A stretch of DNA of 64,000 nucleotides from Setaria digitata (GCA_003640385.1 RCAB01000296.1:1-64000); one strand, 5' to 3'. Counted from the stretch's first letter, positions 40,576 through 54,900 are shown. Notes: generated from the sequence alone by a model not told the origin. Numbers and translations are program-made.

Positions 40576-40829
40576 AATTTGCATAATTTGAAAAAGATTA
40601 GCAAAAATGTTAAAGAAATCATATCATTTTTATCATCTTTTTAATTTGACAAAAAAAAAGACTACTTTTAATTTGCATAATTTGAAAAAGATTAGCAAAA
40701 ATGTTAAAGAAATCATATCATTTTTATCATCTTTTTAATTTGACAAAAAAAAAGACTACTTTTAATTTGCATAATTTGAAAAAGATTAGCAAAAATGTTA
40801 AAGATTTTTAATTTGACAAAAAAAAGCAA
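40576..40829 (+). repeat. 94-bp tandem repeat, 2.7 copies
   Basis: Copies begin AATTTGCATAATTTGAAAAA at 40576, 40670 and 40764, exactly 94 bases apart. The first two are nearly identical. The third has lost an internal stretch of about 25 bases (ATCATATC...TCATC). Each copy includes ATGTTAAAG and AATTTGACAAAAAAAA. It lies about 0.4 kb from the tRNA gene. Non-coding. Confidence 0.9.
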
Positions 40830-43566
40830 TGCAAAAATTAACAAATTATAGCGATATAAAAGGAAAATTACAAAAAAATAAAAAAAAGTGAAAATTGCTT
40901 ATAATGCATTTTTTTTTTTTTTAGTAAATTTCTGAAAGCTATTTGGTATTACGTTGCATATTATATCAAAAATTTATAATTAATGAATGGTATTAATTGT
41001 AATATATCGGGATAACATATGAGATTCAAAAAAAAAAAAAAAAGAAAAAGAAAAAGAAAGAAAGAATAAGTAAATGAGTATGTATAGGAAAGAGATAATT
41101 TAATTTTGCTACAAAATTACTAAAATTTGTCAAAAAAAAAAAGACACTTATGCAAGTTATTTATAAAAAAAAAGGAAACAGAAAAAAAGTCGGTTAAGCG
41201 ATTTATATTTTTGCTATATATTTTACCAATGAAATATTACAAATTTGAAAATTCAATTTCAGCAGAGCTTCCGCAACAGTAGTAATTCACAAATGTAAAT
41301 AAATGTCTTCGGTTTTTTATTCCTGCAAATTTTTAAAACTTAATGAAATCATTTTGCAATCCAATAATATGATATGAATAAATAATATGAATAAAAAAAA
41401 AATTAAGTATAAAATTTCTTATACATTTTTTTTTTTTTTGATAAGAAAACCAAAAAAAAATGCAATAAATGATATGAATGTTTGCTACTTCAATATGAAT
41501 AGGTCAAAAGTTTGTAAGACAGAAAAAAAAAAAAAAATGGAATATATAGTCTGGAGAATTGCCGAAGAAAATGCAAATTTCTGACTCTCGACAGCCTTTT
41601 TCCTATGTTGTCTTATTTGCTTTTTTTTTGCACCGTGAAAAAACTTCTTGTAAAACTATTAAAATATCAACGATTTTTTTCAATTTTACGGGCTTTTTTT
41701 TTGAGTTTTTACTTTTTCTAACACATTTTATAATCGTACTGAAATACTGGAATACAAAAATCTAGTGAATGAGTTATTTGGATGGACTCATTTAATGTTA
41801 ACGAATTGTTTCATTAGTAAGAATTTTTAATTCAGTAGCAAGATAAATTGCAAAATGTTGCATAAATCAAGATTGTATGTTAATGAAACGATTTAAATGG
41901 TTCAATTGTGCTATTAATAAGTTTTTTAATTAGCAAAAATTTTTAATTCATATTAAACAGTAGCAAGGTAAGAAGCAAAATTTTGCACGCATCAAAATTG
42001 TGTGTTAACGAGACTAAAGGTAAGTTGCTAAAATGTTTTAAAAATTTCTAATGTTTTTCACTGCAATACAATTGTCACATTCGAGCAGTATTTAATTCCC
42101 ATCGAAAAAAAAAGGAAAAAAAAAATTATTCTTTTGTGGTAGCTTTTGTTTGGAAAATGTAATGTAGTAAATAAAGAAATTTATTTTTGTCACAGTTTTC
42201 TGCTATATTGAATGAACAATTACTACCAGACAAAACTGTTTCCTTAGAAAAAAAAAAAGAAAAAACTTTGCAGAAGAAGAAAAAATAAACAAAAAATAAG
42301 AAAGATAATTGCTGTGATAAGAAGAGAATTAAATTAGTATTAATAATTAAATAATTAAAGCATACTCACTAATAAGAACAAAAATTTAGTAATGAAGTTT
42401 AAAATTCACTTACTGTTGTTACTCTAAAAAAAAAGCTTGTTCCGGTTATTCGCGATTTCGAATTCGCTTAGTTTAGTTTCTTAAGCAAAACTAGTCATAC
42501 TAATAAAATACATTAAATTTCAAATGTTCCTCATCGCAAAAATAAATAATTTTAATTAATTTACGTCCTGAAATTGTTAAGATTTTTCTTTATTCCTAGC
42601 TGAAACGTTGAACTATAAAAGGGAAAATTAACGTTTGATACATCTGAATTTGTTGTTAGCATCGATACAGCCTAACTACATTACTGGATAACTAAATTTT
42701 TAAAGAGTTATTGGAACATATCAAGTTTTCCAATACATTATCAATAACATGGCATTAAAATATTTATTTCAGATTACAAAATAATACTTCTGCAACTTTC
42801 AATAATATATATTAAATGTGATGTCATTTAGGAGTAATAGACTACCATAAAATCATTATACGGTATGGTAACATTTCATCCTATCATGATCCAGCAACTT
42901 CACAATCCGATATTTAAAGTGTATTTTTACAATTAAGTCAATGGAAGAAATGTCTTAATCATTTTACAACTCAAATGTTGGATTACTGTATTAGGAGGAG
43001 AAAACTGATTAAACAGTATACTGCTATGCAGCATATACTATAGAATGCTAAAATTTTATGAAATACCCATATATTGTTATTACTGATATTATTATTCTAG
43101 CTAGAGCAGATACTTCATCTTAATTTCAATCCATTCGTATACTGTAGCTAAATTTTCATATCACCTTACCGTAACAAGATATTGTACTCATACCGTATAA
43201 TCACATTTTTTTTGTGATCATTGTTTGTACCATAGCATTTGTGCTCATATCGTTTACGTCACATTTTTTCCGATGATCATTATTCTAATTTACACTCTTG
43301 CATACAGCATACTAATGTCTATATATTCTACGTCTACCATAACACAAATAACGTATATATATTTATACGGTATCGACGTTATTGAATCAAGATATTTATG
43401 ATTCTAAAGAAATCTTAGTTAAATTGTTTAGCAAAAACTCACTGATATGATACAAAATTTCACGAAATATCAGTAATGATGCTATTCCTTTACTGATATT
43501 ATCACGAAGACTGTAGGAGTACGGGATTGTTATGAAATTGCAGTAAGAAATTTTTTCTTGATGTGA

Positions 43567-43702
43567 CTAATTACAGCAAGAACATTGCACTTTTCCGGTT
43601 TCATGAATGAATGCAGCATCCTGATAACGAAATGACTTATCCATCATGATTTGTAATTGTTGTTCTACTGAAGAAATTAAATTGTCAAACGATGCATTTG
43701 GA
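43567..43702 (-). other. Isolated exon-like open frame, product unknown
   Basis: On the minus strand the acceptor GGTATTTCATTAG precedes 44 open codons ending in TAG. The translation has protein-like composition: PNASFDNLISSVEQQLQIMM near the start, then RYQDAAFIHETGKVQCSCCN at the end. The base composition is less AT-biased than its flanks. It needs a phase-2 exon upstream. One weak possibility is near 44060-44115, but its acceptor is poor. No family recognised. Confidence 0.25.
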
Positions 43703-44603
43703 CTAATGAAATACCAAAATTAATTAGCAAAATTGAAATAAGATTGAAAAACAGAAAAGAAAAGTGAAATAAAATCAACATATTATTTCGTAAATTTTCC
43801 ATTGAATTTTGTTTACTATTTGTCGAGTATTTGTGCTGTTTGTTTATTTAGTATTTGTTAAATATTTACTTACTTATTTCATTATCCTTTATAGTGATAT
43901 CTGTGGATATTGAAAATTAACAGAAAAGCAGAAAAAGCGATGATCATTCTGCTAGAGTTCCAGAAAATGACATAAATAGATGGAAAAAACACGACCAAAG
44001 TTACCGATAAAGTTTTTAACGTTCAATTGACATAATACTTCTATATTTCACGTATCACGTTTATATTTTACGTATATAAACAACATCGTGTGGTGTCATC
44101 ATCATAGAGTTTGGACAGCTTTTTTTCTTATTATTACTGATTAGTTCAAGATTTGAAATGTGTGCACTTATCAAATGCATTATTGAGATTATTTGAAATG
44201 TTCATCATCAAAAGATTACTTTAATTAATGAGTTACGTCTATTTAAATCTGCTGCTTTTATTCTAATACTTAAAATTACGATCTTTATTTATTTTTTTTT
44301 TTTTTTTTTTTGATTCAGCAATATATATTATCGGGCAATAAAATATTAGAAAATTAGAAATATATATATATATTAGGCAGCAAGAAAATCCTTTCGTATA
44401 TAAATTATTTAAGAATTACAGCAATTTTAGTGATTTGTGTTTGTTACTAATTTTTATTATTGTTGTCATCATTTGCTTTATTATTAATTAATAATGATGA
44501 TAAATCGTCTTTATTCCTGTTCTGTTGTTATTTACAATCATAATTATTGTTATCATCATTTTCACAGTAGTTAGTGAAGATAACTGTGATGGAGTTATTA
44601 TCA

Positions 44604-44640
44604 ATATTACTATTATTATTAGTGATAATAATAGTAATAT
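44604..44640. repeat. Perfect 16-bp inverted repeat (hairpin)
   Basis: ATATTACTATTATTAT at 44604-44619 and its exact complement at 44625-44640 are separated by five bases (TAGTG). It lies inside a degenerate TAATGATGA-rich stretch, where such palindromes can arise by chance. Confidence 0.8.
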
Positions 44641-45067
44641 AATTGTAACTGCTATTGGGTGTAATGATGATGCAAATAACTAATCAACATTGTTAATAAT
44701 GATATGATAATTTTTCATCATTATCAGTTATGTTTTTTAACAATAACAACAATGATGACATTATTCCAATTTGTAATAGCAAAATGATGATGATATTGAA
44801 AAATTATTTAAAAACTAATGCAGTCCGTTCTTGATCACAATGTCAATAATAATGATAGTGATAATTGATAATGAGTAGTGATGATAATAGAAATACTAAT
44901 AATGATGGCATTAGTGGCTGAAAATGGCAATGACTAAGTGTACATACATTATAAAAAAGGATAGGAAATGCTTATCTGTTGACATAAGCGCAAAAACGGG
45001 AAATGTCTTTCCTATTTCGAGAGTAGCATCATAAGCTTAGCTTTGCCTTTTCTCTTCCTTTTTTTCT

Positions 45068-45220
45068 TCTACCTTTTCATCTAGACTATCACTGATAGCA
45101 GTAGTTTCTACCTTTTCATTTATACTATCAATGATAGCAGTAGTTTCTACCTTTTTCATTTAAACTATCACTGATAGCGTTAGTTTTTTCAAGCTTTTCA
45201 CTTAGACTATCGTTTATGGA
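45068..45220 (+). repeat. 39-bp tandem repeat, nearly 4 copies
   Basis: Units begin TCTACCTTTTCAT at 45068, 45107 and 45146 (spacing 39), followed by a fourth degenerate unit. Each contains ACTATCACTGATAGC or a close variant, itself palindromic (CTATCA-C-TGATAG). It sits about 0.75 kb upstream of the CASPR-like start codon. Confidence 0.85.
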
Positions 45221-45960
45221 AAACCAATCTTTTTTTCACTCCTTTATATTTTTTTTTTGATTTTTGTTTTTTAAAAAAATTTCTTTTTTCTTTCCATTTT
45301 ATTATTTATTTTTTGTCAGAAATAAATAAGCGGAAAATTCTAGACAATGAATAGATTGATCAAAAGAAAGAAGGAAAAAAAAAATGATATTCTAAATGTT
45401 AATTTTTTATGAAAATATTGAATTCTGTAATAATATTTCTGTTGTTTTTCTTTCTAATATAATTTTAATTTAAATAAAATTTTGACGACTGAAAACGTGA
45501 ATATGGGGATTATTGAGAAATCAGTATTGAAGTAGAACCAAAATTTGATAGCAAAAAAAATTTATTTTGACAGTGAATTGGTGGAATTATGGTGGAAAAA
45601 AAGAAATGGTTAAGTTTCTTTCGGAATTTTATAATTTAAATATCAGTTTATCCATTCTAATCAAATGACTAATAAATTATTTAACTGTGTTTTTCTTCTT
45701 TTTTTTTTTTGGTTCGTGCAATTTATCAGTACACTATAATTGTAAAATAAATTTTGCTTAATTTATGCATCCTATAATAGTAGCAATTAGTTATAAAAGC
45801 CACAAATGTAACATTCGTGTCATTAATTTTCAGGCTAAAACATTATTATTTACTGCTAATTAACAAAACTAAAATTCAATTAAAATTCGAGTTGAATTAT
45901 CATTATCAAAGTGTAATTTAGCAATGTGATAATGTGACTTAGAAATCATTTCAGGTTATC

Positions 45961-48900
45961 ATGTTACATTTTTACGGGTATTTTTTTTTAACTCTATTAT
46001 CGATGCTAAATGCGCAAATTGAAGTTCCTGCTCAGGCTGTTACGCTACTAGATAAAAAGGCTTACGTTAATTACAAGCCTATAAGATGGAATTATAAAGG
46101 TTACCTTTCTAATACTGTTTTATATTTTTATGAAAAATCATTAACATCACAGTTGGAATGAGTAGATAAATTAATTAAATGGACAAACAATTGAAAATAA
46201 ATAAATAAATAAACTTTGCAAAATTTTATCAAAACAAATCGAAATTAAATTTCCTCACATTCAATAAATTGCAACTGAAAATTTTACGCTTTCAGGTTCG
46301 AGCCTAACAGTTATTATATTTATCTGATGAGACTAGGAAATTTCGTTTTCACGAATTGAGACTAACAAATTTTATATTCGCCTGATAAGATTAATATATT
46401 TCACATTTCCAAGAAACAAAATTTAATCTTGCAAACAAATTGCATATTAAAGGACAAGACTTTCAAGCAGCTTCTCATTATCACAGTTGCATAATAATCA
46501 ACTACCAAATTTGAATTTTACTAAAAATTGCTCTTTTCAGTGCCGAAAATTTTCTGTTCCTTTTTTTCCTGTTTGTTTATTATTGGAAAAATTTTTGTTA
46601 ATTTTTATATTAGTTGCAGATGATGGTACACAATTGATCCTACCAATACGTTTTCGTACCCGATCAATTGACGGACGTTTGATAACGTTATCAGTGCAAG
46701 GAACTGAAGATATCATACTCAACGTATGTAGCAATAACTTTCTTTTTCCTTTTTTTTTTTTTTTGCATCAATTATAGCACAGCATATCAGTAACTGTAAC
46801 TTGCCCATTATTATTATCACCTTAGTATTCTCGATTGCAATGATAGCATGCATTTTATCAAAAAAAAAGAATTTCTTCAAAAGTAAAATTTTTTGTTCAT
46901 TAGAATAATTTATTCATAGAGTGCCTGCAAAACTTGTTAAAAATGATAAGGAGATAAAATGATAAGGGTAAACTAGAACAAAACATTTGTTTTTTATTAA
47001 TTAAATTTTAGATAGGTTTCTAAAAATATTATTAAAAATGCGTGATTTTCACTCTTTCCTGACGTATCATTGCCTTGTTAAAGTACAAATAAGAAATAGA
47101 AGCATTTCACAGAATCAGAAGTACTTATAGTAGTAGAAGTACTTCAAATGGATAAAATCAAATTTAAAATTTATTGCCTAATAATCTAATTTTCGACGTA
47201 AAAATAATTTTTTATCATGAAATTTCAAATGGAATTAGTCCATAAAAAAAAACGTTACATGCAATATTTTCCATCTACCAATTATAAATAGTCCTAGACA
47301 TAAGAAAATTGAAATAAATTAAGTCTAAATAACCCGTTGGTATGTCCTTCAGGAAGAGATAACAAAAATGACTTCCAATTCGTTAAATAATGAATGTTTC
47401 AATGAAGCTTTAATGAAATTTGCGAAAGTGCTATCATTCTCGATCATCAGTTTTTCTTCTTAATCAACAAAGAAATTTCCAAAAATGATTTGACATTAGT
47501 TGTGGTTATTATTTTCTAAAAAATAAATTAATTTGTAATTTTTGTCATTTCCAATGGATAATTAAATAAATGATAAGGCTGTTGTAAAATTGAGAGGTAA
47601 AGTATATAGCAAAAAAAAAATTTGAGAATGATACGAAGTTTAACAATTTTTAAAAAGCGTAAAAAATGAAAAATTCACAAAAGTTTTACCGTAAAAAAGA
47701 AACTTCAATTAATAATGCTATAATGAGAAAAGTTGTATTATCAAATCTTTTTTTTTTTTTACCATATCATCAGAAGAAGCAAACAACGATTAGATTCCAA
47801 TTATTTAACTCTTTTCATTTGTAATTATAATAATCATTATATTATTAGATGAAAAGCACGACTCTATTATTCTTAAATTGTTTTTTCTAACTTTTGATTC
47901 TGCGCATGAAATTTCTAGATTTTTTTTTGTCGACTAGTCTTCATAATACTTCTTGCTGTACTGATAACAGATTATGATATGGATGATATCTAAGGACGGA
48001 AACTTTTCCGGATCCGTTTGACTGATATACTTCTTTTTCAGCTTACTGCATTTATTGATAATGGGGCGATTGTTGTTGATTTGAGCGACAGCAATGGAAA
48101 GCTTATCAGGAAAACACGAAAGCAGTTACCCGGTTAGTCATTCTGGAGACAAAAATTCAATCCTTCTTGAAGAGGAAGAGCTTGGGACTATCGACCGGAT
48201 ATAATCCGAAATTCCTGATCTACGAATTATTAGCCCAAGAAATGATAGGACATGAAGCAATATTTTGATTATATCAAGAAGAAAAAGGATGAAAAATTCT
48301 TGTTAACATCATGTAAAATTTAAAATAAAAAAAAAAACTTATAACACAAAATGAAATAATTAGAAATAATTAAAACCATTGAATTTTTTTCTTCATATTT
48401 TTTTTTGGGATAAATTTCACACACCTTCATCAAATTTTATTTAATAATTGCAAGCATATTTACTTACAATAATTAATACATTTCTTTTTAAAAATTCTTT
48501 TAATTTCAAATAATTTTGACATCTACACAAATATTTGATATATTTGTCATAAATGCTTTCACACTTAATTGAAAATTTAGAATAAATTGTTTTATTTGCT
48601 TGTTGCAATTTTTAAGCAAAAAATTTTTAGGTGCAAATGATGGTGCCGAACATTCGATGTCAATTCAATTGAATTTTAAAAATAAAATTCTAAAAGTGAT
48701 TTATGGGGAAGGAACGATCGATTCGTATGATTTTATTGATGATATCAGAATTGAAAACCACATGCAACTGGCCATTACGACCGGAGCCAGTGGTATCACT
48801 TATAACTTTTTCAAATGGTTTAACTTTTTCAAATTATTACCTTACTGAAATTTTTTGTTATCTTGAAAATTTATTTTATGATCTATCATTTGAAGAAAGG

Positions 48901-51900
48901 AAAAATACATTTTGAAAATTTTCAATCAAATTACTAGCATTTTCGTTCTTTCTTTCATTCCAAGCTGTTTCTTACTTTCTTAAAAAAAAAAAGCTTTGTT
49001 TTGTTTTTTACCTTTTTTTGGAATTTTAAAATTTGAAATTTTCTGCAGCTTTTCCATATGATTCAATATTTTGAAACTGTTATCAACATAATGTTATCAC
49101 TTCAAGTGCTATATTTAGTGAAATACTCATAGATGGTGATATCATCTGAGAAAGTTTCAAATTAATAAAAAAATTAAAAAAAAACCAGGTGAATCAGATG
49201 GTATAATTGGTTGCGTTACAATTGTTGGCTTAACGATCGGTGATCGATTTGTGTTTGAACTAGAAGAACTGAAACATTCTGATATGATTAGAGATAAGTG
49301 TGATACGCTTTGCACGGATAAACAATGCAACAAGGTTTCATATTTTTGCTTTCTTTCTTTTGTTAAAATATAGCAAAATTAACAAACTTTTAAATTTCAA
49401 CCTCATTAATTATGATAATGAACTTAGACTAAAAGACTGGTAATCAAATGTTAGACTAGAAGAGCGCTAATCAAATTTCGCTTAAAATAGTTTTTTATGT
49501 TAACGTCAAGGATTGATTACCTCAAAAAAACTTTTTTCCCTTCCCCTCTTTTTTTGGACAAATTAGATGGATTTTATAAATTGAAAAAAATTAACTTATT
49601 GCTAAAAAAAGTGGAAAATAATCCTTGAAATTGTCTTTAACCAGGGATGTTAAATCCTTTTTTTTTTTTCAAATGAAAGAAAAAAATTGCATAAATAAAT
49701 GATAACAATTTGACAATTTTTAGCTGTAAAGATTTTACGTAAAATATTTTGTGAAAAAAAAAAAAAAAGAAGAATTGAAACAGAATAATTTAGAAATTTT
49801 CCACATAAATTCCTAATTTTTCAGTTTATTTTTGACTATTTCGAATTAAAATTCCAGGGTACATGTGTTGATTTATTTCATACAACTGTTTGTGATTGTC
49901 GTGGTACTTATCAGTCAGGAAAAGAATGTGATGAAGGTTTGAATGGAATTTTTGTGAAATTTCTTCCTCCTTTTCTTTTTTTATTCAGACTAATTTGTAT
50001 TTAAGTTCCTTGTTACTGAAATTTAAAAAAAAACCACTTCCCTTCATTTGTCGTTTTTGTAAAATTTCAAGTAATTTTTTTTTTTTTTTTTTTTTTAAAT
50101 TTAAAAAGAAAAAAAACAGTTCAGTTATGCAAACATTAAATGTTTCGTGGGATCAGTATATTTCATACACGATGGACAGTGATGAATCCCAACCAACTAT
50201 CATATCAATTGATTTTAAGGTAATTAAAATCAGATCAAACTAATTAAGACATGACAAAAAGGAAACGGCAAAATATTATTCATTCACTTTTAATCTACTG
50301 CTGTATTGCTAATTAAGTGCAAAAGAAATCAAATTGCTGGCAATAAACGGCAAGTAAATATGATGGTTTTAATTAGTAATCTCTATAAATTAGAAAAATT
50401 AGCATTCATTGAATTATTGAATTTCAAATAACGTTCTCTGATGCCAAGAACAACTAGCACCAACAATTCGTTCTAAAATTAATTTTTCTTCAATCTAGCC
50501 TATTAATTCAAAGTTCGCTCTCTATGTGTTAGCTAATTTACTTGTTTCGCACTAATTAACAAAAATTTAATACTTTTATTACTTTTAGACTGATGTAAAA
50601 GAAGGTTTAATAATACATGGTACAATTTTATCTCTTGGAACTAATGAACCACTTGGAAAATTAAAATTAGCTCTTATTTATGGACAGTTGCGACTAACCA
50701 TTGCTAATTTGGCTGAAATTAGTTTTGATAATATCACTCTTGATAACCACAGGTAACTTTACTTTCCATGTGATTACTAAACTGGAATTCTCGATTCTCG
50801 CATTATTGGAGATCATCATAATTTCCAAACTCACAATGATAATTTGAGATAATGTGATAATTTGAGTGACAGTGATAATGTGATAATTTGAGTGACAGTG
50901 ATAATGTGATTGATAATTTGAGTGATAATGTTTTAATAAAAGAATTTTATTATTTATACTTTACTTGCATGTTATCAATTAGTATTTCGTCATTTTTATT
51001 AGATTCAATCAAATTTTGTTGGTATTCGAATACAGCATTGATATGGTTCGTATGACATTCAATGGTGATACAAAATCAGCAAGTTTGAATACAGATGATA
51101 ATTCTTATCATATCAAGTAAGATTAAGCAAAAATCTATTTTTTTTTAAGCGAACAAATTAGTAATTATTTGGTATTGAATGAGGCTCCTTTTTTGTGACT
51201 ATTTCATCAAAATTTTAAAAATTTCATAGAATATTAAGCCAAATATGCATAATTTTGCATTAAATAACTGACGAAATGGAATAATTAATTGCATAAAAAC
51301 AATTTAAATTTGCATTCCTATTGATAGATTTGGCAATGAATTGTTCTTTTGCGCTGGTGATATTGAAGTTGGCTTATCAGGTTGTTTACGTGGAATTTAT
51401 GTTGATTATTTTGATGTTATCAATGGATATGCTAAAAGCTCATCAAAGGTGTTAATTTCACTGCCGATAAAATGATTAAGAAAAGTACTATTCCTATTAA
51501 AATAATGATGTCTTAATTAAAAGCAATATACTGATTAAGCTTAAAAAAGTGCAGTGTATCAATATATTAATTAAAAGATATTAATTAAGCAAACGATTTT
51601 GACACAGGTGAAAGCAAATGCTCAATTGCAAAGTTGTGATCGAAATAATTTGGCTGAAGTGAGAAATTCTGCGAGTGAAATTTTGCCACTGGTAATTACT
51701 GATAAGAAAACATTTGATGGAATTACTGCTGTGCATACGGATAGTGAATATGAATTTAGTATTGATCATGAAAATGTTGTCGAGCATCATGATGATAAGC
51801 AGATGAAACCTGATGGAATATTTTCGAAGGTATTTTGAACTTTTTCACAGGAATAAATTATTTTCAACTTTTAACTCATTTAAAAATGGCTAAAAAAATT

Positions 51901-54900
51901 AAATTTGGAAAATTATTCTGTTTTTTTTCCATTAAACAAAAATATTCTATTGAATATATTTTACCCATTACTATAGGTATATTACACAAATTTTTGGGCA
52001 TTGTTCATATGCATTCCGTTAACATTAACATATCAAACATTTTTGTCACTTAAAAAAAAAAAATTCGAAAATTTTTTAAAATAATCTTACTCATTATATT
52101 AAAAAACCAGTTCATTGAAACGATGAAAAATTTTTACCTAATTAATTATGGGTAAGACATAGTTGGAAATTTTAATTCGTATTGAGAATTGGTTAATCAA
52201 TTAATTAGCACGTGAAATTCTCAGCATTTTAGGACGACGATGACGGCAAACATACGAATTTTAAAGAAAGCAATCCATCGAAAGTCAAAACAGGTTTTGA
52301 GTACAATTTAGCTTTCACATTGCACAGAGTTTCTTCCAATCAGTTTTTAATTTAAATTTAAAATTTCTTAAAAATCAGAAATTTAGTGCTTTTCAACGCG
52401 AATTAATATATAAAAGTGCTGTTTTAATCTGTTACTTACATTCTTCCTATATTTGCTTGTTTTTTTTTCCAATTTTTAATATGCTGTCAGTTAATATTAT
52501 ATAAATATCATTCAATATTATCAGTGATTATCAGCTGTTTTGCTAACTATTGATCTTACCATATTTTAAATTTTGTTTTTCGAAAGAAGTAATGAGAAGA
52601 AAAGGAAGAAAAGAGCTATTTTCAAAATTTTTTCATTTTCATTTCAAATGTTCCACAGATAACAGTTTAGTAATTTTTTCAAAGATAAATTTGAAAAACT
52701 TTTTTTTCTTTTTGCCTTAAACAATGCAATAATTAATTTCATAAATTTTTCACAAGCGAAATTTTCAGTTTTTTTTTGTCAATTAATTAATCTTGTTTAA
52801 AATTTTAAAATATACTTGAAAAAATTAACCAAAACGGAATTTCTGTTTTCTTTTTCATTTTTTTTTTTTTTTTTTTTTTTTAAGAATCATCAAAAAAACA
52901 ACTCTGTGAAAATGATGAAGCGATTAATTGCAAAAATTCGGTTGAATGCGTAAAAGAAAACGATCAAACCGTTTGTGTATGCCGGAAAGGATTTGTTGGT
53001 GTATTCTGTCAATTTTGTACGGTTACAATGATTTCACTTAATTTTAATTTAAGAATTGAAAACTTGAAATGGAAGTTTTAACCGATATAAGTAAGCTTCA
53101 TTAATTTAAATGGAGGAAAAGCTTTTCGTTTTCCTTCTGTTTCTTTTTTTTTTTTTTTTAATTTAACCATTCTTTTTTTTTTTAAAAGGAAAATTTTTGT
53201 TGAAAAGTCTATAGTTTAATTTTTATTTGAAATCATTAAAAAAATGGAAACAAGAAACAATAAACTGATTAATTTAAGCTACCATACCATGGAATTGTGA
53301 TGAAATATTACGAGCCGGTAATGCAGCAGCAGGAACATATATTATTGATCCGGATGGTTCCGGACTACTGCCGGAAACGTATGCTTACTGCGAAAATGGT
53401 AAAACAATTATTACACATAATATGCCAAATAATACGTTAATTCACGGCAAAGATTTGGGTGATATTCATATGATTGTTAATTATAAGTAAGTTCTTTGAA
53501 CAAATTACCAAAAATATTTTTCTCCTATAGGATAATTCTGATTTTTTTGATTTTTTTTCTGATTAAATTTAGTTTTTTTTTTTATTTTAAAATTTTAATA
53601 ACATTATTTTAAATTCTAATACCTTTAGTCTTTTTCCGCTATCTTTGAATTTTAGTATTATTGTTAAAAATTCGACTATCTTAATCTTAATCAATTGATT
53701 TGCCTTAAGACTGTTCGACGATGAACTTTTGCTTAATTTAATGAAGCATTCAGAATCATGCAAACAAGAAATACGATATAATTGTGATAGCGCACCACTT
53801 CAGTAAGACTTATTATCAGTTTACATGTAAAACGCCTTCTCCTTTCTTTCGACTTTATCAAATAAAAACAAAATTTAAATTTTTACAAATTTTTTCTCGC
53901 TTTTTTTGAAAAAAAATTAAATTTTAATTTTGGTTAAAAAAAATTTGAAAAAAATACAAAAATTATCATACCTGTTGATTTGGCGATTTTTAAAAAGTGG
54001 CACTCCGATGGATTTGATATTAAATTTACGTGAAACTTCTATCAGCAATTAATTTATCCGACAACAGCATTATTTTTTGTATGCTGTTTTGCGTAAACAT
54101 TTATTTTATAAATATTTGTCATAGAATTTAAAAGAAAGAAATGGAAATGACTTAAAATGATTCTAATAAACAAAACAAAACTTGAACACCATCAACTTTT
54201 TAGATTTGATAAAATGAGCACGTGGTTTACGTCGATTACGAATGAATTCGTTGCCGGCTTTGGCGGTGTTGACGGGACATGCCTTTGTCAAGGTGGTAAA
54301 TGTGAAAGTACGCGGTTTTTCTTTGGTCTAATTAGATTTGACGTACGGAAAAAAGTTTTTTTTTTTTTTTTNTATCAACTTTTTAGATTTGATAAAATGA
54401 GCACGTGGTTTACGTCGATCACGAATGAATTCGTTGCCGGCTTTGGCGGTGTTGACGGGACATGCCTTTGTCAAGGTGGTAAATGTGAAAGTACGCGGTT
54501 TTTCTTTGGTCTAATTAGATTTGACGTACGGAAAAAAGTTTTTTTTTTTTTTTTGAAATTTTATCCCATAACGCATTTCAAAATAAAAGCTGAGCAGTTC
54601 ATATAATTTTTTATAGTGCTATTAAAAATAAAATTTAATGTATCAATAATTTCCCATTTTTTTTTTTTGCACTTGTATGAACAAAAAACAAAATCTTTTA
54701 CAGTGCAAAAAAAGTTAAATTATATTTCGTTTGTTTCTTTTTTAACAGATGAATTGCATTAATCTATTGTAAATTATCGTGTTTCTTTTGCAGGTAACAT
54801 GTAATTCATTACAGCCCTTTGTCAAAGTTTAATTTGCATTGCAATTTTATCAAATTGACAAAAATTTACTTGTTGCATTTTATAATATTTTTAAAAAGGA

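Larger units (their letters stand above)
40176..45960. other. Gene-poor, repeat-containing region upstream of the CASPR-like gene
   Basis: Contains the 94-bp tandem repeat at 40576, an exon-like minus-strand frame at 43567-43702, a run of degenerate TAATGATGA-type sequence at about 44460-44920, and the 39-bp tandem repeat at 45068. A TTTCAG ending at 45954, six bases before the next ATG, marks the likely spliced-leader acceptor of the downstream gene. Confidence 0.55.
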
